A DNA stretch of 7,662 nt from Pseudomonadota bacterium (GTDB lineage Bacteria > Pseudomonadota > Alphaproteobacteria > Acetobacterales > Acetobacteraceae). This document shows positions 1 through 4,872 of the stretch, piece by piece; the first letter of the stretch is position 1, and each line of letters starts with the position of its first letter. The notes under the pieces are model-generated. The model was not told the origin of the DNA and ran no database searches. It was given only the letters and a program-made list of their open reading frames with translations. The translations under genes and the position numbers were made by a program. The stretch is from NCBI GenBank assembly GCA_021808185.1, contig JAKBCB010000166.1, positions 1 through 7,662 of the forward strand, given 5' to 3'.

Positions 1-96
1 CCGCAATTCCACGGCTGGATGGTGGTTTCCGCCCCCGCGCTGTCGATGCTGGAGCACCCGATCTACGACGTGCGCCTCGTGGGCTGCCACGACTGA
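1..96 (+). CDS. DUF2155-type protein, C-terminal end (partial)
   Basis: This is the last 31 codons of a gene that begins outside the window, read in frame from base 1 to a TGA at 94-96. The visible tail contains the segments FHGWMVVSAPALS and LEHPIYDV and ends in GCHD. It matches my memory of the C-terminus of the alphaproteobacterial DUF2155 family (a 'GWM..S.PALS.LEHP.YDVW...C' pattern), small usually exported proteins of unknown function. The final A of the stop codon is the first base of the otsB start codon (TGATG), so the two genes are probably cotranscribed and translationally coupled. No function can be assigned. The family call rests on a short tail only. Confidence 0.8.
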   Translation, partial: PQFHGWMVVSAPALSMLEHPIYDVRLVGCHD

Positions 97-800
97 TGCC
101 GCCGCCGCCGCCCCTGCCCGCGCGGGCCGCCCTGTTGCTGGACCTCGACGGCACTCTGATCGACATCGCGCCCACGCCGGACTCGGTGGTGGTGCCGCCG
201 GACCTGCCGCCGGTGCTGCGGGCGCTGCGCGAGCGGCTCGGCGGCGCGCTCGCCATCGTCAGCGGCCGCCCGGTCGAGACCGTCGAGGCGCTGCTGCCCG
301 ACACCGCCACCGCCATCGCCGGCGAGCATGGCGGCGCGGTGCGCCATTTCCCAGGGGCCGCGCTGGACCGCGTGGACCTTCCCGAATTGCCGGATGGCTG
401 GGCCGAGCAGGGCGCGCGCGCCGTCGCGGCCCATCCGGGGGCGCTGTTCGAGCGCAAGACGCGCGGCTTCGCCCTGCATTACCGCCTTGCCCCGCAGGCC
501 AGGGAGGCGCTGGAACAGGCGGCGCGCGCCATCGTCGGCGCCGAGGCGACGCATCGCGTCATGCCCGGCCACATGGTCTGGGAGGTCAAGCCGCGCGGTG
601 CCGACAAGGCGAGTGCGGTGGAGGCGATCATGTCCCGCCCGCCCTTCGCCGGGCGCGTGCCGGTCTATCTCGGCGACGACGTGACCGACGAGGACGGTTT
701 CCGCGCCGCCCGCGCGCTTGGCGGGCTTGGCCTGCGCGTGCAGGACATTTTCGGCGACGCGGCCGGGGTGCGCGCGTGGCTGGCGGGGCTGGCCGGCTAG
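96..800 (+). CDS. otsB: Trehalose-6-phosphate phosphatase
   Basis: A 234-residue cytoplasmic HAD-superfamily phosphatase that removes phosphate from trehalose 6-phosphate, the last step of the OtsA/OtsB route to the compatible solute trehalose. HAD motif I is D16-L-D18-G-T-L, with the nucleophile and acid/base aspartates. Motif II is the S56-G-R region, followed by G76-E-H-G-G. Substrate and cap-side residues are E119-R-K-T-R and W162-E-V-K-P, with K171 in GADKA. Motif IV is G193-D-D-V-T-D-E-D-G-F, binding Mg2+. The length is slightly short for the family (about 240-270) but all motifs are present. The ATG at 96 overlaps the upstream stop by one base. No good Shine-Dalgarno is visible, so coupling to the upstream gene is likely. 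Residues 2-6 are five consecutive prolines. The otsA synthase gene is not in the window. The gene converges with the GST gene and their stop codons overlap. Confidence 0.96.
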   Translation: MPPPPPLPARAALLLDLDGTLIDIAPTPDSVVVPPDLPPVLRALRERLGGALAIVSGRPVETVEALLPDTATAIAGEHGGAVRHFPGAALDRVDLPELPDGWAEQGARAVAAHPGALFERKTRGFALHYRLAPQAREALEQAARAIVGAEATHRVMPGHMVWEVKPRGADKASAVEAIMSRPPFAGRVPVYLGDDVTDEDGFRAARALGGLGLRVQDIFGDAAGVRAWLAGLAG

Positions 801-1420
801 GTCAGCGGCTGCGCCACATGCTGCACGTACGGCGCCCGCGCCAGCAGCCGCTCGTACCAGCCACGCAGCGCCGGCAGGTCGGGCCGCTCGATCGGCATGG
901 CGAACCAGCGATGCACATTGGCGCCGAACGCGATATCCGCGATGCTCGGCGCCGACCCGGCAATGAAATCGCGGCCCCGCAGCTTCGCGTCGAGCATTGC
1001 CCACACCTGCCCCGCCTCGCTGAGCGCCGACGCGACGGCTTGCATGTCGCGCTTTTCCGGTGGGGTGCGAACCAGCGTGACGAACACCACGCTTTGCGGC
1101 CGCGCCAGGGCGGTCTGTTGCAGATCCAGCCACGCATCGACCTCCGCGCGGGCGCGCGGGGCCGCCGGGTACCAGGAGCTTCCGGGAACGCAGGCGTTGC
1201 AGACATAGCGCAGGATGGCGTTGCTCTCGAACAGGGAGAAGCCGTTTTCCTCGAGCGTCGGCACCAGACCCGGCGGGTTCATGGCGCGATATTCGGCGGT
1301 GTCTGTGCGGCCGAACTTGCCGCCCGCGTCGATGCGCTCGAAGGTGAGGCCCAGTTCGTCGAGCAGCCACAGCACCTTCATCACGTTCGACGAATTCGTG
1401 CGTCCCCAGATGCGAATCAT
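797..1420 (-). CDS. Glutathione S-transferase family protein
   Basis: A 207-residue two-domain soluble GST. Residues 1-75 form the thioredoxin-like glutathione-binding domain. The N-terminal I-W-G-R-T-N-S10-S11-N stretch carries the likely thiol-activating serine (theta/beta-like bacterial class). V53-P54 is the conserved cis-proline, and E65-S66 is the glutathione gamma-glutamyl contact. The rest is the helical domain, with the N-capping box S-I-A-D-I in GSAPSIADIAFG. The family conjugates glutathione to electrophiles or reduces peroxides; the specific substrate is not predictable here. ATG at 1418-1420 is chosen because the glutathione-site strand starts at once and AGGGAG lies about nine bases upstream. 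The gene is transcribed away from dsbB across a 92-base divergent region and runs into the 3' end of otsB, with both stops inside CTAG at 797-800. Confidence 0.95.
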   Translation of the reverse strand: MIRIWGRTNSSNVMKVLWLLDELGLTFERIDAGGKFGRTDTAEYRAMNPPGLVPTLEENGFSLFESNAILRYVCNACVPGSSWYPAAPRARAEVDAWLDLQQTALARPQSVVFVTLVRTPPEKRDMQAVASALSEAGQVWAMLDAKLRGRDFIAGSAPSIADIAFGANVHRWFAMPIERPDLPALRGWYERLLARAPYVQHVAQPLT

Positions 1421-1512
1421 GCGCGGCGGCTCCCTGTGCGGAGGCGAAGCTTGCCCGGGCTGTCGCCGGACGGCAACTTGCCGCCGCCGCGCTGCCGGGT
1501 CATATCCCGTGC
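1421..1512. promoter_or_regulatory. Divergent intergenic region between GST gene and dsbB
   Basis: These 92 bases between two divergent start codons must hold promoters for both the GST gene and the dsbB-coq7 pair. A plus-strand candidate is TTGCCG at 1478-1483, a 17-base gap, and CATATC at 1501-1506, which would put the transcript start close to the dsbB ATG at 1513. The mirror-image minus-strand candidate is TTGCCG (complement of 1471-1476), a 17-base gap, and CAAGCT (complement of 1448-1453). Both -10 boxes are poor matches, so these promoters are tentative; only the divergent layout is certain. Confidence 0.4.
1471..1483. repeat. 13-base perfect inverted repeat in divergent promoter region
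   Basis: CGGCAA-C-TTGCCG is a perfect palindrome with six-base arms around one central base, lying in the middle of the GST/dsbB divergent region. Each arm, read outward, gives TTGCCG, the only reasonable -35-like element on either side. It could be an operator acting on both genes or chance in a GC-rich spacer. The palindrome is seen directly; the role is inference. Confidence 0.4.
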
Positions 1513-2016
1513 ATGACCCGCATCCCCCCGCGGCTTGCAGCCGCCCTCGCGGCCATCGCCGCCGGATTGGCCCTCGGCACGGCGTTCGCCTTCGAATGGT
1601 GGGGCGGCCTCGTGCCCTGCCCGCTGTGTCTGGTGGAACGCTGGCCGTATCGCATCGCCATCGGCTTCGGCCTGCTCGGCGTGCTGCTGCCGCCGCGCAT
1701 CGGGCGCTGGGCGCTGGTGGGCGTCCTGCTCGCGGGGCTTGCCGATATCGGCGCCTCGGCCACGCATGTCGGCGTCGAGTTCGGCTGGTGGCCGAGCCCG
1801 CTGCCGGAATGTGCCGCGCCGCATTTCCAGCAAGGCTCCATCGCCGAGCGCCTGCGCTCGATGCCGGCCCACCCCTCGAAATCGTGCGAGGACGCGGTGT
1901 ATCCGGTGGAGCAGATCCCGCTTTCCTTCGCGCAACTCGGCCTCATTTACGCGGTGCTGTTCTCGGCCGGCGCGGGCGTGCTGCTGGCCAGGACCGGAGA
2001 AGGACCGAAAGCATGA
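1513..2016 (+). CDS. dsbB: Disulfide bond formation protein B (thiol oxidase, quinone reductase)
   Basis: A 167-residue inner-membrane protein that reoxidises the periplasmic thiol oxidase DsbA and passes the electrons to ubiquinone. Four hydrophobic segments are visible, roughly at residues 8-27, 45-60, 65-83 and 138-159. The first periplasmic loop holds C36-P-L-C39, and R43 sits four residues after C39, the position of the quinone-contacting arginine (E. coli C41, C44, R48). The second loop holds the other redox pair, C100 and C125. Length is normal for the family. ATG at 1513 is the only early methionine and directly precedes the first membrane segment. No purine-rich ribosome site lies upstream. 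The stop overlaps the coq7 start by four bases (ATGA), so the two are cotranscribed. No dsbA is in the window. Confidence 0.95.
   Translation: MTRIPPRLAAALAAIAAGLALGTAFAFEWWGGLVPCPLCLVERWPYRIAIGFGLLGVLLPPRIGRWALVGVLLAGLADIGASATHVGVEFGWWPSPLPECAAPHFQQGSIAERLRSMPAHPSKSCEDAVYPVEQIPLSFAQLGLIYAVLFSAGAGVLLARTGEGPKA
1996..2004 (+). promoter_or_regulatory. Ribosome binding site of coq7
   Basis: GGAGAAGGA lies eight bases before the ATG at 2013, inside the 3' end of dsbB. It fixes the coq7 start at 2013 rather than at the second in-frame ATG at 2025 (residue 5). Confidence 0.65.
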
Positions 2017-2576
2017 CGGACAGCATGACCGAAACCGCCGCCGGCCGACTGCCCGGCGACCCGACCGCGCGGCAGATCGTGGAACGCATGATCCGCGTCG
2101 ATCACGCGGGGGAATACGGCGCCAAGCGCATCTACCAGGGCCAGCTCGCCGTGCTCGGGCGCGGCGACAAGGCGGACCTCCTGCGCCACATGCAGGCGCA
2201 GGAACAGGCGCACCTGGACACGTTCGCGAACATGATCGTGCGCCGCCGCGTCCGGCCCACCGCGCTGTTGCCGCTGTGGCACGTCGCGGGCTTCGCGCTC
2301 GGCGCCGTCACGGCGGCGATGGGCGAGCGTGCCGCGATGGCCTGCACCGTGGCCGTGGAAGAAGCCATCGACGAGCACTACGCCGCCCAGACCGCCGATC
2401 TGGGCGAGGACGAGGCGCCGCTGCGCGAGACTATCGAGAAATTCCGCGCCGAGGAACTCGAACACCGCGACATCGGCCTCGAACACGGCGCGGAACAGTT
2501 TTCCGGCTACCGCCTGCTCAGCCGCCTCATCAAGGCGGGATGCAAGGTGGCGATCGCCGCGAGCGAGCGGATCTGA
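2013..2576 (+). CDS. coq7: Demethoxyubiquinone hydroxylase (Coq7 family di-iron monooxygenase)
   Basis: A 187-residue ferritin-like di-iron protein that hydroxylates the demethoxyubiquinone ring at C6, the penultimate step of ubiquinone synthesis, at the inner face of the cytoplasmic membrane. The six iron ligands are all visible: E34 (HAGEYGA), E64-x-x-H67 (QEQAH), E116 (VAVEEA) and E148-x-x-H151 (EELEH). Spacings E34-E64 and E64-E116 match those I recall for human COQ7; the last spacer is about four residues shorter. The size fits the compact alphaproteobacterial and mitochondrial Coq7 type rather than the longer gammaproteobacterial form. It overlaps dsbB by four bases, so one mRNA makes both a ubiquinone-reducing enzyme and a ubiquinone-making enzyme. 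It converges on the Gfo/Idh/MocA gene, with ten bases between the stop codons and no clear terminator. Confidence 0.97.
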   Translation: MTDSMTETAAGRLPGDPTARQIVERMIRVDHAGEYGAKRIYQGQLAVLGRGDKADLLRHMQAQEQAHLDTFANMIVRRRVRPTALLPLWHVAGFALGAVTAAMGERAAMACTVAVEEAIDEHYAAQTADLGEDEAPLRETIEKFRAEELEHRDIGLEHGAEQFSGYRLLSRLIKAGCKVAIAASERI

Positions 2577-2586
2577 GGGCCGCCCC

Positions 2587-3732
2587 CTACCCGGCCACGC
2601 TCTGCCACTGACGCGATCTGGCCGAGGCCAGCACCGCGTCCGTCACAAGGTCCGTGGCCATCGCCTCGCGGAAGGTCGGGCTTGCAGGCGTCGCACTGTC
2701 GAGCGCGCCGAGGAAGTCGGCCGCCTGATGCGTGAACGAGTGCTCGTAGCCGATTTGCAGGCCCGGCACCCACCAGTGCTTCATGTACGGATGATCGCCG
2801 TCGCTGATATGCACCGAGCGCCAGCCGCGCACCCGCCCTTCGTCGCGATGGTCGAAATATTGCAGCCGGTGCAGATCGTGCAGATCCCAGGCCACCGAGG
2901 CGTCCTGGCCGTTCAGCTCCAGCGTGTACAGCGCCTTGTGCCCGCGCGCGTAGCGCGTCGCCTCGAACGTCGCCAGCGATCCGTTGGCGAAGCGGGCCAG
3001 GAACAGGCTGGCATCGTCGATCGTCACCGGCGCGACCTCGCCGGTGAGCTGGTGCTTGCGTTCCTTGATGAACGTCTCGGTGACGGCGGTGACTTCGGCG
3101 ATCGGGCCGTTGATCCACATCGCGGTGTCGATGCAGTGCGCCAGCAGGTCGCCCGTCACGCCGCTGCCCGCGACGCTGGCATCGAGCCGCCACAGCCCAG
3201 TGCCGCCCTGCGGCAGATCCCTGGACATCGTCCAGTCCTGGAGGAACTTCGCGCGGTAGTGGAAGATGCGCCCGAGCTTGCCTTCATCGACAAGCTGCTT
3301 GGCCAGCGTGACCGCCGGGACGCGGCGGTAATTGTACCAGACCATGTTGCGCACGCCCGCGCGCTCCACCGCCTGCGTCATCTCCAGCGATTCGGCGGCG
3401 TTGCGGCCGAGCGGCTTTTCGCACATCACCATCTTGCCCGCCTCGGCCGCCGCGATGGCGATGTCGTGGTGGACGTTGTTGGGGGCCGCGATGTCGATCA
3501 GGTCGATATCCGGCCGCGCCACCAGGGCGCGCCAGTCGGTTTCCGTCGACTCGTAGCCCCATTGCTCGGCGAAGGCGCGCACGCCCTCGGCCGAGCGCGC
3601 GCACGCGGCCTTCAGCACCGGGCGATACGGCAGATCGAAGAACTGGCTCACCTGGCGGAACGCGTTGCTGTGCGCGCGGCCCATGAAGCTGGTGCCGACG
3701 ATGCCGATGTTGATGGGCTTTTTCATGGTCAT
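2587..3732 (-). CDS. Gfo/Idh/MocA family NAD(P)-dependent sugar dehydrogenase
   Basis: A 381-residue cytoplasmic oxidoreductase. Residues 6-125 form the Rossmann domain: nucleotide-binding loop G10-I-V-G13-T-S-F-M-G18, then I-A-A-P84-N-N-V-H-H and E105-K106-P107, whose lysine is the conserved catalytic one of the family. The C-terminal alpha/beta substrate domain carries G194-D195-L-L-A-H199-C-I-D, with the usual catalytic Asp/His pair. The combination FMGRAH, YNYRRVPA, LQDW, WRLD-AGSG and the C-terminal IGYE-F-H-DF resembles, from memory, levoglucosan dehydrogenase-like and inositol 2-dehydrogenase-like members, so C2 or C3 oxidation of a cyclic polyol or glycoside is likely; the substrate is unknown. 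ATG at 3732 is chosen because GGGGGA lies six bases upstream and it starts 17 bases after the upstream stop. An ATG at 3765 would overlap the previous gene and add a Gly/Asn-rich extension unlike the family. It is the second gene of a two-gene operon. Confidence 0.96.
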   Translation of the reverse strand: MTMKKPINIGIVGTSFMGRAHSNAFRQVSQFFDLPYRPVLKAACARSAEGVRAFAEQWGYESTETDWRALVARPDIDLIDIAAPNNVHHDIAIAAAEAGKMVMCEKPLGRNAAESLEMTQAVERAGVRNMVWYNYRRVPAVTLAKQLVDEGKLGRIFHYRAKFLQDWTMSRDLPQGGTGLWRLDASVAGSGVTGDLLAHCIDTAMWINGPIAEVTAVTETFIKERKHQLTGEVAPVTIDDASLFLARFANGSLATFEATRYARGHKALYTLELNGQDASVAWDLHDLHRLQYFDHRDEGRVRGWRSVHISDGDHPYMKHWWVPGLQIGYEHSFTHQAADFLGALDSATPASPTFREAMATDLVTDAVLASARSRQWQSVAG

Positions 3733-3736
3733 GACG

Positions 3737-3744
3737 TTTCCCCC
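3737..3744 (-). promoter_or_regulatory. Ribosome binding site of the Gfo/Idh/MocA gene
   Basis: On the minus strand GGGGGAAA precedes the ATG at 3732 by a short spacer of four to six bases, in the 16-base gap after the TIM-barrel gene stop. It supports the start at 3732 over 3726 and 3765. Confidence 0.55.
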
Positions 3745-3748
3745 GCCC

Positions 3749-4795
3749 CTATTCCCGCCACCCATGCGCGTCGCGCACCGCGATCATCGCGGCGAGGATG
3801 CTGTTCCAGGTGCGCGGCCGCATCATCGTCTCGTTGGCGAACATGCAGCCGTCCCAGCAGATGTGCCGGAACGCCCGCGTCGGCTGCCCGTCGGCGCCGC
3901 GCAGCCAGTAGCCGGCATCGTGCGCGATATCGAGCTTTCCGCCCGGATCGTCCGGCAGGCAGTGCCGGCCGGTCTTGTCGTGGCTGCCCATGCCTTTGAC
4001 CGTCGCGTCGTTCTGCGCGACGTGGAAATCGAACGTCCAGGGCCGCAGCGCGTCCGTCATCGTCTTGAGCGCCGCTTCCTTGCCGGCCCGGTCCCAGGCA
4101 AAGCCCTCCGGCACGATGCGATCTTCCGGCGCGTTGTAGCCGAGCGTGTACAGCAGGGTGTGCGCCATGTCGGCCTGGAAGCCGACGGTGTTCGGCCGGC
4201 CGGTCTGCTCCAGCAGGTCCAGCATGTGCTTCCAGCCATGCATGCCGCCCCAGCAGATTTCCCCCTCCGCCGCGAGCCGCTCGCCGTAGCCTTCCGCCAC
4301 ATTGGCGGCCTCGCGCCAGGTCGCGGCGATCAGTTTCGTGTTGCCCGCCGGGTCTTTCGCCCAGTCATCGACGCTCGCGGCGGAATCGATGCGGATTACC
4401 CCGTACGGCCGCGCGCCCAGCTCGCGCAGGCGCTGGCCGATGCGGCACGCCTTGCGCACCATCTCGACGAAGCGCGCCCGCTCCCCGGCGCTGCCCATCG
4501 CCGAGCCGCCGCCAACCGGGGGCCAGACCGGCGCCACGATCGAGCCGATGACGAGGCCGCGCGCCCGCACCTTGTCCGCCAGCGCCCGCAATTCGTCGTC
4601 CGGGGCGTCGATGCTGGTGTGCGGATCGGCGGCGAAAATATCCACCCCCTCGAATTTCTGCCCGTCCACCTCGGCGGCGGCGGTCAGGTCGAGCATGGTG
4701 TCCAGGCTGATCGGCGGTTCGGAATCCGGCCCCTTGCCGACGAGGCCGGGCCACATCGCGTTGTGAAGGCGTGGAAAATTATTGGCCGTTGCCAT
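3749..4795 (-). CDS. Sugar phosphate isomerase/epimerase-like TIM-barrel protein
   Basis: A 348-residue soluble protein of the xylose isomerase-like TIM-barrel superfamily (AP endonuclease 2 type). Family members isomerise or epimerise sugars and inositol derivatives, and some perform beta-elimination on 3-keto glycosides, using a divalent metal. Candidate metal/acid residues at strand ends are E49-G-V-D52, E179 (GEICWGGMHG), D209-x-x-H212 (FQADMAH) and H258 (FDFHVAQND). An H272-D-K...H278 segment and R-H-I-C-W-D-G-C-M-F-A-N-E near the C-terminus complete the pattern. It is longer than many members (about 260-300 residues), with extra loops at about 220-240 and 270-310. ATG at 4795 is chosen for the strong GGGAGGG site seven bases upstream; an in-frame TTG at 4831 lies inside the palindrome and is unlikely. 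It is first in an operon with the Gfo/Idh/MocA gene, 16 bases apart, under its own promoter. The substrate is not known. Confidence 0.92.
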   Translation of the reverse strand: MATANNFPRLHNAMWPGLVGKGPDSEPPISLDTMLDLTAAAEVDGQKFEGVDIFAADPHTSIDAPDDELRALADKVRARGLVIGSIVAPVWPPVGGGSAMGSAGERARFVEMVRKACRIGQRLRELGARPYGVIRIDSAASVDDWAKDPAGNTKLIAATWREAANVAEGYGERLAAEGEICWGGMHGWKHMLDLLEQTGRPNTVGFQADMAHTLLYTLGYNAPEDRIVPEGFAWDRAGKEAALKTMTDALRPWTFDFHVAQNDATVKGMGSHDKTGRHCLPDDPGGKLDIAHDAGYWLRGADGQPTRAFRHICWDGCMFANETMMRPRTWNSILAAMIAVRDAHGWRE

Positions 4796-4802
4796 CGTCC
4801 GT

Positions 4803-4809
4803 CCCTCCC
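4803..4809 (-). promoter_or_regulatory. Ribosome binding site of the TIM-barrel gene
   Basis: On the minus strand GGGAGGG sits seven bases before ATG 4795. It is the best ribosome site in the window and decides this start. Confidence 0.75.
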
Positions 4810-4821
4810 GCGTTCGCTTTG

Positions 4822-4834
4822 TCGTTGGCAACGA
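4822..4834. promoter_or_regulatory. Palindromic candidate operator of the sugar operon
   Basis: TCGTTG-G-CAACGA (plus strand) is a perfect inverted repeat with six-base arms and one central base. It begins at the last base of the predicted -10 box and covers the expected transcription start, the usual place for a repressor operator. The odd-length centre differs from typical LacI-family sites with a central CG, so the regulator family is unclear. No regulator gene is in the window. The repeat is observed; operator function is inferred. Confidence 0.55.
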
Positions 4835-4862
4835 TTAGAGCGCCGAAGGGGGGGCGGTTCAA
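4834..4862 (-). promoter_or_regulatory. Sigma-70-like promoter of the sugar operon
   Basis: Reading the minus strand, -35 TTGAAC (complement of 4857-4862) and -10 TCTAAT (complement of 4834-4839) are separated by exactly 17 bases (4840-4856). The -10 matches consensus at five of six positions and the -35 at four of six. This is the most AT-rich spot in a GC-rich neighbourhood. Predicted transcription starts near 4827-4828, giving a 5' leader of about 32 bases before ATG 4795. The -35 box begins about ten bases after the SOUL gene stop, so the sugar genes need not depend on read-through from upstream. The spacer contains a run of seven identical bases at 4848-4854. Confidence 0.65.
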
Positions 4863-4872
4863 GCGCGCGGCG

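Noticed and set aside
63..1370. A 435-codon minus-strand open frame crossing the GST gene and otsB
   Set aside because: It is out of frame with the GST gene and antisense to otsB, with an Arg/Ala/Gly-rich low-complexity product.
1453..1460. GCCCGGGC palindrome in the GST/dsbB intergenic region
   Set aside because: It is an eight-base all-GC palindrome of a kind expected often by chance at this base composition.
2578..2596. Possible terminator hairpin GGCCG/CGGCC between convergent genes
   Set aside because: The stem is only five bases with a nine-base loop and no T-run on either side, and it extends into the dehydrogenase coding end. It is not a convincing intrinsic terminator.
3733..3765. 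Longer N-terminus for the dehydrogenase from ATG 3765
   Set aside because: It would overlap the previous gene by 17 bases and add a Gly/Asn-rich stretch unlike the family. ATG 3732 has a suitable ribosome site.
2329..3999. A 556-codon plus-strand open frame spanning the coq7 end and the dehydrogenase region
   Set aside because: It runs out of frame through coq7 and antisense through the dehydrogenase, both strongly supported, and shows no protein-like motif.
4796..4831. Longer N-terminus for the TIM-barrel protein from TTG 4831
   Set aside because: It would start at or upstream of the predicted transcription start within the palindrome and has no ribosome site. ATG 4795 has GGGAGGG at good spacing.
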